A stretch of DNA of 64,000 nt from G965229605 sp965229605 (GTDB lineage: Bacteria; Pseudomonadota; Alphaproteobacteria; CBDDJK01). Below the pieces are notes generated by a model. It made no database searches. It was not told the origin of the DNA and worked only from the letters and a program-made list of their open reading frames with translations. Shown here piece after piece: positions 1 to 7,687 of this stretch. A program made the position numbers and the translations under genes. The stretch lies in NCBI GenBank assembly GCA_965229605.1, contig OZ245892.1, positions 1 to 64,000 on the forward strand, given 5' to 3'. Numbering within the stretch: the stretch's first letter is position 1; the number at the start of each line of letters is the position of its first letter.

Positions 1-2040
1 GGCGAATTTGAGGGTCCAGTCTTCGACAACCGGCAGGTAATAGGCTGTATTGAGGGTTGTTTTCATATATTCCATGGTTCCGCCGAGGCCGGTGAAGTCG
101 GTGGATAGAGAGATAACGCCGCCTTCGGTTGGATCGATACGGCTGTTGCGCTTGTCAAAGGTCAGTCGTTGCCCGATGGTTGAGAGATCATGTTTGCCGG
201 AATCGTCCTGGATATATTCGCTTGCGCTGTCGGAGATATTATAGACCTCTTCCCTTGCAAAGCGGTAGCGCAAAAGCTGGCGCCAGTTCTTGTCGAGGTC
301 ATAGCCGAGGCGCACGCCAGCCCCGCTACGGCGATTATCGAAGGAGGCTGAATCCTGATAATCGGTCAGCGTATGGAAGACATCGAATCCGGCGGAGAGT
401 TCTTTTTCCAGAAAGTAGGGTTCGGTAAAGCTGAGGTCGATTGACTGGCGACGTTGAGCCAGTCCGAGGGCCAGGCGCAAGTCCTGCCCCCGGCCCATGA
501 GGTTTCTTTCGCGCAACTGTAATTGGGCCAGTGCTCCGTCCGAGGAGGAATAGCCCGCCCCGACTGACAATTCACCGGTTGATTGTTCTTCAACCTCGAC
601 ATTGACGACTGTTTTGTCATCTCCGCTGCCGGGGACATTGCTGACGTTGACCTTGCTGAAATAGCCGAGGTTCTGGATATTGCGCCGTGATCTGGAAAAT
701 TGGTCGCTGTTAAAGACATCGCCTTCGACCAGTTCAATTTCCCGGCGGATCACTTCATCAAGGGTGCGGACATTGCCCTGAATATCCACCCGTTCGACAA
801 AAACCCGGGGAGCTTCCAGAATTTCAAAGGTGATATCAATCGTTTGTTCAACGGGATTGCGCTGGGGAACCGTGCGGACATTGACAAAGGCATAGCCTTC
901 ATTCCCGGCGGCGGTTGATACAAGGCTGACGGTATCGCTGACACTGTCCGCATCATACCAGTCGCCTGTTTCAAGTTCGATGAGCGGTTTCAAGGGCTCT
1001 GCCGGTAGATCCGGAATCCGGGAGACCAGATCAAACGTGCCAAAGCGATAGCGCGGGCCTTCTTCCAGCGTAAAGGTAATGAAGAAATCTTTCTGGTCTT
1101 CGGTGAGTTCGGCAACCGCCGAGGTCACACGAAAATCGGCAAAACCGTTGGCCAGATAATAGCGGCGCAATAATTCCTTGTCGAAATTCAGCTTGTCCGG
1201 ATCGTAGGTGTCGCCAGAGCCAAAGAAGCGATACCAGCGGCTTTCCTTGGTATTGATAACATCGGCCAAGGCCCCGTCGCTGAAATAACGGTTTCCGACA
1301 AAACTCACGCCGCGAATGCCGGTTTTCTCGCCTTCCTTGACTTCAAAAACCAGGTCAATCCGGTTTTGCTCAAGCTCGATAATTTTAGGCGCAACCGTGG
1401 CCGCAAAGCGACCACTGCGCCGATACAGGTCCAGAAGCCGCTGCACATCCGACTGAACGCGGGTGCGGGTATAAACAACGCGTGGGCGAAGCTGGACTTC
1501 AGCTTCAAGCACCTCGTCATCAATCTTGTCATTGCCTTCAAACACAATGCGGTTGATGATCGGATTCTCGACCACCCGCACAACCAGAATATCGCCGCGC
1601 TGTTCAATATCGACATCCGCAAATAATCCGGTGGCAAAAATACGCTTGAGCGCGCCATTCAATACTTCCTGATTGACCCGCTCTCCAATCGTCAGGCCCA
1701 GATGGGCAATGACAGAAAAATCTTCAATCCGCTGTTCCCCTTCAACCACAATATCGCGCAAGATAACGCCGTCTATTGGACCAATATCCAGCCCGGGACT
1801 GGTTGTCTGCTCGTCTGGATCAAGAGTGCCGCCAGCCGGGGCCGGAACAACAATAGCCGGATTCTGACCCGCTTGCGAATTTGCAGATTGGGCCTTGGCC
1901 GATTCAATAAAAGCAGATTCAACAAAAGCGGCCTGAGAAAGACCGATCAAAGAAAGGGCCAAAAAGGAAAATATGCCTGTGCGTGCCGATAAACTGCCAG
2001 AGGATATCGACTTGCCAAGATTATTTTTTAGACCGATCAT
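1..2040 (-). CDS. bamA: Outer membrane protein assembly factor BamA (C-terminus cut by window edge)
   Basis: BamA inserts beta-barrel proteins into the outer membrane as the core of the BAM complex. Translating the minus strand from ATG at 2040 gives 680 residues with no stop before the window edge. A long signal region (residues about 1-50) is followed by POTRA-type repeats with recurring 'GN..' turns (VEGEQRIEDF, FEGNDKIDDE, FVGNRYFSDG, IQGNVRTLDE). The 16-stranded barrel starts near residue 485 (GELSVGAGYSS) with the characteristic LRERNLMGRGQ stretch. The last part of the barrel lies outside the window. The signal region contains a 15-bp in-frame duplication (1901-1930). It lies 200 bp downstream of acpS on the same strand, which is not the usual rseP-bamA-skp-lpxD setting; the downstream side cannot be seen. 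Confidence 0.96.
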   Translation of the reverse strand, partial: MIGLKNNLGKSISSGSLSARTGIFSFLALSLIGLSQAAFVESAFIESAKAQSANSQAGQNPAIVVPAPAGGTLDPDEQTTSPGLDIGPIDGVILRDIVVEGEQRIEDFSVIAHLGLTIGERVNQEVLNGALKRIFATGLFADVDIEQRGDILVVRVVENPIINRIVFEGNDKIDDEVLEAEVQLRPRVVYTRTRVQSDVQRLLDLYRRSGRFAATVAPKIIELEQNRIDLVFEVKEGEKTGIRGVSFVGNRYFSDGALADVINTKESRWYRFFGSGDTYDPDKLNFDKELLRRYYLANGFADFRVTSAVAELTEDQKDFFITFTLEEGPRYRFGTFDLVSRIPDLPAEPLKPLIELETGDWYDADSVSDTVSLVSTAAGNEGYAFVNVRTVPQRNPVEQTIDITFEILEAPRVFVERVDIQGNVRTLDEVIRREIELVEGDVFNSDQFSRSRRNIQNLGYFSKVNVSNVPGSGDDKTVVNVEVEEQSTGELSVGAGYSSSDGALAQLQLRERNLMGRGQDLRLALGLAQRRQSIDLSFTEPYFLEKELSAGFDVFHTLTDYQDSASFDNRRSGAGVRLGYDLDKNWRQLLRYRFAREEVYNISDSASEYIQDDSGKHDLSTIGQRLTFDKRNSRIDPTEGGVISLSTDFTGLGGTMEYMKTTLNTAYYLPVVEDWTLKFA
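1901..1930 (-). repeat. 2 x 15-bp in-frame tandem repeat in the bamA signal region
   Basis: Two copies, at 1901-1915 and 1916-1930, differ at two positions. They encode near-identical five-residue units (VESAF, IESAK-like) at the end of the BamA signal sequence. This is one of several 15-bp tandem duplications in the window. Confidence 0.85.
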
Positions 2041-2073
2041 TCAAAATCCATATTTGAATTAGCTTGTTATCAT

Positions 2074-2118
2074 AAATTAGATGGGCCCAAATTGGCCGGG
2101 CACAAATTAGATGGACAC
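2074..2118. repeat. 3 x 15-bp non-coding tandem repeat upstream of bamA
   Basis: Three adjacent 15-base units (2074-2088, 2089-2103, 2104-2118) all begin AAATT and end in a C-rich segment. They lie in the 200-bp gap between acpS and bamA, just upstream of the bamA start. No gene is seen in the gap. The repeats may affect the bamA leader. Confidence 0.85.
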
Positions 2119-2240
2119 AAACCAAACACGCGCAGTTTGTTGCTTTTGCTACAACAATCACCTGCCCCTGTAAAGGATTCCCGGCTTGATTGCCGATGAT
2201 TCCTGACGATTTCTATGCGACGACTTGCACTATTGTTGCA

Positions 2241-2675
2241 CTATTGATGCCAATCGGGCTTCTTTTTCGCCAAATCTTCTGGAAGAGCCGTGATAATCAC
2301 CATAGCAGCGGCGATTCCGTTTTCATCGGTCAGCGAAATATCAATCGTCGGGCAGAGTTCATCTGGTGTAAGGCTGTTCAGTTTTTTTGCGGCTCCGCCC
2401 GCAAGGCGCAGCATCGGTTTGCCGGATGGCAGCGACCAGCATTCGATATCGCGCCAGAAAACCCCTTGCCGAAAGCCGGTTCCAAGGGCCTTGGCGCAGG
2501 CTTCCTTGGCGGCAAAAAACTGGGCATAGCGGGCGGCCCGTTTGAAGGGTCGCCGTTCAGCCCGGTATTGTTCGGATTCCGTAAACAGGCGGTGGGTAAA
2601 GCGGGTTTGATAGCGTTCCAGTGTCTGCGCAATCCGCTTTATATCGCAATGATCAATACCTGTTCCCAAAATCAT
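2241..2675 (-). CDS. acpS: Holo-[acyl-carrier-protein] synthase AcpS
   Basis: AcpS transfers 4'-phosphopantetheine from CoA to the serine of acyl carrier protein (acpP is at 16183-16431). The 144-residue product has the family's two metal-binding acidic residues: Asp8 in GTGIDHCDI and Glu58 in FFAAKEACAKALGTG. The following FWRDIE and GKPML segments also match. It is slightly longer than the usual 120-130 residues. It follows purM by 12 bp on the same strand and is probably cotranscribed with it. In many alphaproteobacteria acpS sits beside lepB-rnc-era, so the purM-acpS-bamA order is unusual. Confidence 0.95.
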   Translation of the reverse strand: MILGTGIDHCDIKRIAQTLERYQTRFTHRLFTESEQYRAERRPFKRAARYAQFFAAKEACAKALGTGFRQGVFWRDIECWSLPSGKPMLRLAGGAAKKLNSLTPDELCPTIDISLTDENGIAAAMVIITALPEDLAKKKPDWHQ

Positions 2676-2687
2676 TGTCGCAAGTTT

Positions 2688-3767
2688 TCAGGAAAAAGAG
2701 ACGGCAGGACGATCTGTTTTTTGTGCCGCCGGTTGAATGGTGCCGAGTACTTCCGGGTCTTCCCCCAAGGCAGAAAGGCGGCTTAGAACATCCGCTTGTT
2801 GATCGGGCGCAACCATCAAAAGCAGGCCAAATCCGCAGTTAAAGGTGCGCCGGAAGTCAGAAAGCGGGACTTGCCCTTTTTGCTGCAACCAGGAAAAAAC
2901 CGGCGGCAGAGGCGGCATTTGTATTTGCGCCATCAGGCCTTCTGGCAGGATTCGGGGCAAATTTTCTTCAATCCCGCCGCCCGTTATATGGCAAATACCA
3001 TGAATGGCGGCTGGAAAGGCAGAGAGTAGCTCCAGCACCGGTTTGACATAGATACGGGTCGGGGTCAGCAAAACCTCCCCCAAAGAATAGGTGCTGTTCC
3101 AGCTTGCCGGGGCCGGGGCGGTGACATCAACCCCTGTTTGTTCAATGATTTTATGGATCAGCGAAAATCCGTTGGCATGCGGCCCGCTGGATTCCAGCCC
3201 GATGATCACATCGCCCGGCTGCACGCGCTCCGGGGTCAGTATTTGATCGCGCTCTACGGCCCCCAGGATAAATCCGGCCAGATCATAATCATCGGCCTGG
3301 TAATGGCCCGGCATTTCTGCGGTTTCCCCGCCCCCCAGCGCGCAACCTGCCAGCATACAGCCTTCAACAATGCCTTTTAAAACATTCTGGGCAATATCCG
3401 GCTGCAATTTCCCGCAGGCGTAATAATCAAGGAATAAAAGCGGCGTCGCCCCTTGCACGATCAAATCATTGGCACACATGGCGACCAGATCAATCCCTAT
3501 CGTCTGGTGCTGGCGCAGTTTCAGGGCCAACCGCAATTTTGTACCCACCCCGTCGGTGGAGGTCAAAATAAGCGGGTCGGTAAATCCGGCAGCTTTGGGG
3601 TCGAATAACGCGCCAAATCCGCCAATGGCTGCCCCGGCTCCGGGACGTCTGGTGCGAGCAGCAAGCGGGCGGATATAATCCACCAGCCGATTTCCGGCCG
3701 CAATATCAACCCCGGCCTGTTTATAGGTCAGGCCTTTTTGCGCAGGTGGGGGCGAAGGGTCTGTCAT
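2688..3767 (-). CDS. purM: Phosphoribosylformylglycinamidine cyclo-ligase (AIR synthetase)
   Basis: PurM catalyses the ATP-dependent closure of FGAM to aminoimidazole ribonucleotide, the fifth step of purine synthesis. The 359 residues are full length. Recognisable segments are the N-terminal TYKQAGVDIAAGNRLV, the STDGVGTKLRLAL nucleotide-binding strand, CANDLIVQGATPLLFLDYYA, GGGETAEMPG and the HITGGGIEENLPR motif. The start ATG at 3767 faces a divergent promoter region (3768-3931) shared with the plus-strand envelope operon. purN, often its partner, is absent here. The substrate-producing PurL/Q/S genes are at 46999-50126. Confidence 0.97.
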   Translation of the reverse strand: MTDPSPPPAQKGLTYKQAGVDIAAGNRLVDYIRPLAARTRRPGAGAAIGGFGALFDPKAAGFTDPLILTSTDGVGTKLRLALKLRQHQTIGIDLVAMCANDLIVQGATPLLFLDYYACGKLQPDIAQNVLKGIVEGCMLAGCALGGGETAEMPGHYQADDYDLAGFILGAVERDQILTPERVQPGDVIIGLESSGPHANGFSLIHKIIEQTGVDVTAPAPASWNSTYSLGEVLLTPTRIYVKPVLELLSAFPAAIHGICHITGGGIEENLPRILPEGLMAQIQMPPLPPVFSWLQQKGQVPLSDFRRTFNCGFGLLLMVAPDQQADVLSRLSALGEDPEVLGTIQPAAQKTDRPAVSFS

Positions 3768-3931
3768 AAATATGTCCTGAATTTTACTGTAGGCCCTTTA
3801 TGCCCGTTTATAAAGAACAAAAGCTGCCAAATGCAAAAAACATCGTCTCAAAAGCGGTTTTTCAAAAAATACCCTGGTCCGTTTCTGTTGATCCCATAAG
3901 GATTTTATCAAAAATACAAAAGGAGACACCA

Positions 3932-4363
3932 ATGAAATTCAGCCCTCTTTCCCCGAAAGCAACCCGCACCCCGATGATGGGGGTTCTGCTTGGTTTAGGC
4001 CTCGGCTTAGGCGTTATTCTGGCTGATAGCAGCACTGCCAAAGCTGACTCGCTTGATAACCTGATGCGCGCCCGGGCTTTGATGCTGTCGGACATGCTCA
4101 ACCCGTCCTTGACCGCGCATGAACGGTCAGAGAAAATGCAAGGCGCCAAGCGGCGGATTGTTGACTATGAACGCCTTGCCCTGCGCGATGATGAGCTGAA
4201 AGGCAAAAACACCCCGACAATCCGCTGGGCTTTTTCAAACTATGATCTGGCTTTTCTGGGCCATGCCTCGTTAGAGAAAAACCGGCTGCTGAGCGATCAC
4301 TGGCTGGAGCAACTGGGCATCACCACCCATGCGATCATGAATGCAGACAGCGGGTGGAAGTAA
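3932..4363 (+). CDS. Small exported protein, first gene of envelope operon
   Basis: The protein (143 aa) is not recognised. The start at ATG 3932 is preferred over an upstream in-frame start at 3800 because an AAAGGAGA ribosome-binding site lies just before it and a signal peptide follows at once. That peptide has a basic N-terminus, a hydrophobic core (MMGVLLGLGLGLGVIL) and a likely cleavage after an AKA-like site near residue 37. The mature part, about 106 residues, is mostly helical and charged (LMRARALMLSDML, KRRIVDYERLALRDDEL). It is the first of five tightly spaced genes (3932-7582); the next starts 1 bp after its stop. A periplasmic accessory subunit of that system is an inference. Confidence 0.75.
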   Translation: MKFSPLSPKATRTPMMGVLLGLGLGLGVILADSSTAKADSLDNLMRARALMLSDMLNPSLTAHERSEKMQGAKRRIVDYERLALRDDELKGKNTPTIRWAFSNYDLAFLGHASLEKNRLLSDHWLEQLGITTHAIMNADSGWK

Positions 4364-4364
4364 A

Positions 4365-4928
4365 ATGTCTCAAACATTTGAAGGCTTTGAGACTTCCCCG
4401 TCCTTGGCAGGGTCACCTATGACGACCTCTATTACGACTTCATGGGTCCAGCATTTTCTGGTTCTCTCCAGAGCAACCAGCTATCTGATGGGCGGGCTGA
4501 TTCTGGTCCTGACCATCACCGTCATCGTCACCTCTCGCTCAATCGGCGATATCGCTCTATGGGGAGAACGGGTGCTTGGCGGCGCCTTCATCGGGCTGAT
4601 GGCTGCCTTGACCCTGCTGTCCATCTATAGCTGGGTGCGCATGGAACAGACTTGTGGCACTGCAGCGGCTAAAAGCTGGCTCGAAGCCGGACTGCAAGCC
4701 GCAGGCGGGATCACCACCGTGGCCCTGACCTATACGCTGCTTGGGATAAGCCTCGGCATCGGGTCGCTATCCGATCAGGTGCTTACTCCCGACACTGTCC
4801 AGGATATCATCAAAGCCCTGACTGCTCAGTTCTCGCTGGCCTTTATGACCACCGTCATCGGCTTGCCCCTTTCAACCGTCTTGCGGGCCTTGCTGATGAT
4901 CGCTGCTGCCCGCCAAAACAACAAGTAA
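4365..4928 (+). CDS. MotA/TolQ/ExbB-like inner membrane protein
   Basis: The 187-residue protein (ATG 4365) has four predicted membrane segments, near residues 42-62, 73-95, 108-135 and 150-175. The last two follow the MotA/TolQ/ExbB channel pattern: a helix TLLGISLGIGSL, a polar loop, then a helix with LAFMTTVIGLPLSTV, where a Thr-rich face followed by GL/PL matches the proton-channel helices of that family. The large cytoplasmic loop of ExbB/TolQ is short here. The family assignment is from pattern reading only. The next two genes encode single-pass proline-rich proteins, the expected partners of an ExbB/TolQ-type stator. Confidence 0.6.
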   Translation: MSQTFEGFETSPSLAGSPMTTSITTSWVQHFLVLSRATSYLMGGLILVLTITVIVTSRSIGDIALWGERVLGGAFIGLMAALTLLSIYSWVRMEQTCGTAAAKSWLEAGLQAAGGITTVALTYTLLGISLGIGSLSDQVLTPDTVQDIIKALTAQFSLAFMTTVIGLPLSTVLRALLMIAAARQNNK

Positions 4929-4956
4929 ATTAAAACAAAAAATACAGGAGGCTAAA

Positions 4957-5616
4957 ATGAGCAAATATATGCCGGTCCGTGACCTTGCCTTTACCCTTAC
5001 AGTTGCTGCCGCCTTGTCCTATTTGATTTATGATCAGGTTGGACCGGGAACAGTTGATCCCGTAGCAACCATGCCTGCTGTTCAGCCTGAAATAGAGCAA
5101 CCCCCAGCAGAGAAGATAGAAGCAGAGAAGCCCGTTCCAGCAGAGAAGATAGAAAAAGAGGAGATAAAAAAAGAGGAGGTGGCTGCTGAACCCGCTATCG
5201 TGCAGCCCCCCCCAAAGGCACCCCCAAAGCAGGAGGAACCTCAACAGGTTGCTGCTTTGCCAACGCCAACGCCAGTCGAACCAACGCCAGCGCAAACAGA
5301 ACCTTCTGTTGCACAGGTCACCGTGGAAAAGCCTGAGCCCGTTCAACCTGAACCAGTTATCTTGGAGCCGGTTATCTCGGAACCCGTGGCAGCAGATGCC
5401 TCGCCAGCAGATATACCGGAAACCGATATTATTGACGTTGCCCCCGTCAAGACTCATACTGTCGAAACGCATAGTGTCGAGACTCATAGCGTGCCGGATG
5501 CCCCGGCTGTTGTCCTTGCCGAGAACAGCACGCTGATGAGCGCGTCTGAACGCTATCAGGCATTGCAGAATCTGGCGGATGATATGGAAATGCTCTATCT
5601 TGAGCTGAGCCACTAA
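4957..5616 (+). CDS. Single-pass proline-rich TolR/TonB-like protein
   Basis: A strong AGGAGG site precedes ATG 4957. The 219-residue product has a short cytoplasmic N-terminus, one membrane helix (residues about 9-27) and a long periplasmic Pro/Glu/Lys-rich stretch (residues about 35-165) like the TonB/TolA spacer. A short helical tail (ASERYQALQNLADDMEMLYLEL) ends it. The helix is entered by PVRDLAFTL, which resembles the P-x-x-D-hydrophobic pattern carrying the proton-binding Asp in ExbD/TolR/MotB. No TonB C-terminal domain is seen. It contains three 15-bp in-frame repeats (5446-5490). It is probably a stator partner of the upstream ExbB-like protein. Confidence 0.55.
   Translation: MSKYMPVRDLAFTLTVAAALSYLIYDQVGPGTVDPVATMPAVQPEIEQPPAEKIEAEKPVPAEKIEKEEIKKEEVAAEPAIVQPPPKAPPKQEEPQQVAALPTPTPVEPTPAQTEPSVAQVTVEKPEPVQPEPVILEPVISEPVAADASPADIPETDIIDVAPVKTHTVETHSVETHSVPDAPAVVLAENSTLMSASERYQALQNLADDMEMLYLELSH
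5446..5490 (+). repeat. 3 x 15-bp in-frame tandem repeat
   Basis: Units at 5446-5460, 5461-5475 and 5476-5490 encode V(K/E)THT/S three times in the periplasmic linker of the proline-rich protein. Confidence 0.9.
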
Positions 5617-5624
5617 GGCAGAAT

Positions 5625-6872
5625 GTGATGCGTTCAGCAACCATAAAACATGTACCCATAGAACGTTTACAGGGACTCGTTATTCTTTTGATGGCGGTGG
5701 TGCTGGCGGCGGTTATTTTATATCGCGAGTGGCCGCAAGCAGCAAAGGACTTGCGGCAAGAAGCCTTGCTCCCGCACATAGAAGAGGTAGCTGAAATAGA
5801 GAAAGAGCCGGTTATTGAGCAACCACCAGCCGATTCCGGGGATTTTCAGGAAGCGGTCCGCATTATTTTGCCTCCGCCACCGGTGAGCCCTGTCGATCAG
5901 GATATCCCGCCCAGTTTATCAAAAGAGGTGCCAAAAGACGCTCCAAAAGAAGCTCCAGAAGAAACCTCTAAAGTGCAAGAGCCGCCTCAACCAAAAGCAC
6001 CCCCTCAACCAAAAGCACCCCCTCAACCAAAGGAACCGACACAGCAAGCAGCAAAGCCCACCTCTTCGCCAAAGCCTGTTTCAATCACCCCTTTAACGCC
6101 GCTTCCTTCTCCAGAGCCAGCCTCAATAGAGCCAAGCCCGGCAGAACCAGTTCAGGCTACACAAGTCAGCCAGCCTGTGCATGAAATTAAACCTTTAACT
6201 GCTCCAAAGCCTCAAGTGCAAAAAGAACAGCCGCAAGAAGAAATAGCAGAGCCGGTTGAAATCAAACCCGCCGCCCCCCCTTCGCCTCAACCTGCGCCGC
6301 CTCAAGAGATATATGAAGAAGCTGAACCTGCCCAAAAAATAAAGGCAAAAGAAATCCCGATAAAAGAAATACCGGTAAAAGAGATTCAGGCGAAAGGTCG
6401 TCCTCTATTGCGGCTGATGGAATATGGGCAAGGATCGGCCGTGAATATCGCCTGGCCTGCCAATTCAAGCGCCATGACTCGCTTATATGATGAGCTTAAC
6501 CGGTGCTACGGCATGGAATCGCTGGTCATCCATCAAGGACGCTTATATAATAGGGCCGGTTTATTTGAGCCAAATCAGGATCGCTACAGCAGCTTTATGC
6601 GGGAAGTTCAGGGCCAGATTCCGCCGCGTGAGTCAGAGTTTTTGCGGAAAATTCCGGTCTCCGGTGCGCCTGTCCGCCTTTTCCCGCGCCGGGTTGATGC
6701 GATGCTACTTGGCGGCTTGCATCATTTGCTTGGGCAAGAGGCTATGGAGGGTCATCACATTTCTGGCACCTATTCACTGTCGCAAAACCGCTTGCTGGTG
6801 ACCGATTTGCGCCTTGACGGGGTGCAGGTCGAAGGCTCCGTTGATCTCACCGCCATCCGCCGTTGCACCTAA
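5625..6872 (+). CDS. TonB-like membrane-anchored proline-rich protein with C-terminal domain
   Basis: The 415-residue product starts at GTG 5625 or ATG 5628. One N-terminal membrane helix (VPIERLQGLVILLMAVVLAAVIL, residues about 10-32) is followed by some 230 residues of Pro/Gln/Lys/Glu-rich spacer. The spacer contains repeated PPQPKA units and KEIPIKEIPVKEI. A non-repetitive C-terminal domain follows (residues about 265-415) with LLRLMEYGQGSAVNIAWP, a single Cys in LNRCYG, and FPRRVDAMLLGGLHHL. The architecture is that of TonB/TolA (anchor, spacer, terminal domain), but I do not recognise the terminal domain. The last bases overlap a possible alternative start of the next gene. Confidence 0.6.
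   Translation: MMRSATIKHVPIERLQGLVILLMAVVLAAVILYREWPQAAKDLRQEALLPHIEEVAEIEKEPVIEQPPADSGDFQEAVRIILPPPPVSPVDQDIPPSLSKEVPKDAPKEAPEETSKVQEPPQPKAPPQPKAPPQPKEPTQQAAKPTSSPKPVSITPLTPLPSPEPASIEPSPAEPVQATQVSQPVHEIKPLTAPKPQVQKEQPQEEIAEPVEIKPAAPPSPQPAPPQEIYEEAEPAQKIKAKEIPIKEIPVKEIQAKGRPLLRLMEYGQGSAVNIAWPANSSAMTRLYDELNRCYGMESLVIHQGRLYNRAGLFEPNQDRYSSFMREVQGQIPPRESEFLRKIPVSGAPVRLFPRRVDAMLLGGLHHLLGQEAMEGHHISGTYSLSQNRLLVTDLRLDGVQVEGSVDLTAIRRCT
5985..6038 (+). repeat. 3 x 18-bp in-frame tandem repeat
   Basis: Three 18-base units (5985-6002, 6003-6020, 6021-6038) encode PQPKAP-type hexapeptides in the proline-rich spacer of the TonB-like protein. Confidence 0.9.
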
Positions 6873-6886
6873 ACCCTGCATTAAAG

Positions 6887-7582
6887 ATGAAAATATTGCC
6901 GGACAGGATAAAACCTCTATGGGTGGTTTTTGCTCTATGTGTGATGGTCCCTATGATCGGGGCCTGCCAGACAACCCGCCCCGTTTCCTATCAATCGCTG
7001 GATATACTAGAAGCATCGCCCGAAAAACCGGCAGACTCACGCACCGTCTATTATGAAACAATGGACCGCTATTATTTTCTGGCCCCGACCTGTGTATTTG
7101 TAAAAACCGTTGCAAGTGCCGATGATGTGCAGGCTCACCCCGCCCTGGTTGATGCGCTTGATCGCTATTTACGCAGCCGGTTTTCACGCGTCATTGCCCG
7201 CGATGAAGTGCAACAGCAGCTTCAGGACTATGCCTTGACAATGGATGAACCCGACCAGCTTAAAACCTTTGCCAGATATGAATCCTGCCCGGCAGTCATG
7301 CAGGTTGAACCCTGGCTGGATCAGGATGTCGAACTCGGCATCTGGTATCAAAAGAAACTGGGCGTGGCTTTATCTCTTCAAGAGGTCGAAACTGGCGAGA
7401 TTCTATGGCAGGCCCGCCATACCACCGGGCGTTCAGATGGCAGTATCCCGACCAGCCCGCTTGGCCTGCTGGTTGGCGTTGTCCAGGCAGCCAATTTGCG
7501 CAGCGATGAAGAAGCGATTTATTCGCTTGCCGATGACATCATGCGCCGCATCATCAAAACGCTGCCAGATTTGCGGTATTAG
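6887..7582 (+). CDS. Putative lipoprotein, last gene of envelope operon
   Basis: The start ATG 6887 is chosen over TTG 6863, which lies inside the previous gene; a TAAAG stretch precedes it. The 231-residue product has a lipoprotein signal peptide ending in the lipobox MIGAC. The mature part contains PALVDALDRYLRSRFSRVIARDEV and, later, LGVALSLQEVETGEILWQA. That is reminiscent of CsgG/LpoB/DUF799-type outer membrane lipoproteins, where a strand-turn 'VETGEILW' is typical. This resemblance is weak and read by eye. As the last gene before a hairpin (7586-7624) it is probably the outer-membrane component of the ExbB/TonB-like system. Confidence 0.6.
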   Translation: MKILPDRIKPLWVVFALCVMVPMIGACQTTRPVSYQSLDILEASPEKPADSRTVYYETMDRYYFLAPTCVFVKTVASADDVQAHPALVDALDRYLRSRFSRVIARDEVQQQLQDYALTMDEPDQLKTFARYESCPAVMQVEPWLDQDVELGIWYQKKLGVALSLQEVETGEILWQARHTTGRSDGSIPTSPLGLLVGVVQAANLRSDEEAIYSLADDIMRRIIKTLPDLRY

Positions 7583-7585
7583 CAT

Positions 7586-7629
7586 GAAAGCAGAATATCT
7601 TGACATTTAACGGTGTCTGCTTTCTTTTC
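7586..7629 (+). terminator. Hairpin terminator after envelope operon
   Basis: A perfect 9-bp stem, GAAAGCAGA (7586-7594) pairing with TCTGCTTTC (7616-7624), is followed by TTTTCC. The 21-base loop is long for an intrinsic terminator, but position (4 bp after the operon's last stop) and the T tract support it. Confidence 0.55.
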
Positions 7630-7634
7630 CTTAT

Positions 7635-7650
7635 TAGGGTCCTGACCCTA
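7635..7650. repeat. Solo TAGGGTC dyad (palindromic repeat)
   Basis: TAGGGTCCTGACCCTA is a perfect dyad with a 2-base centre. It lies 37 bp upstream of the dehydrogenase start at 7688. The same motif, in the other orientation, is at 16808-16823 and forms both tips of the MITE-like element at 62424-62698. Confidence 0.85.
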
Positions 7651-7687
7651 GCCTACATCAAATAAAACCGGAAAAGGAACATCGGGC

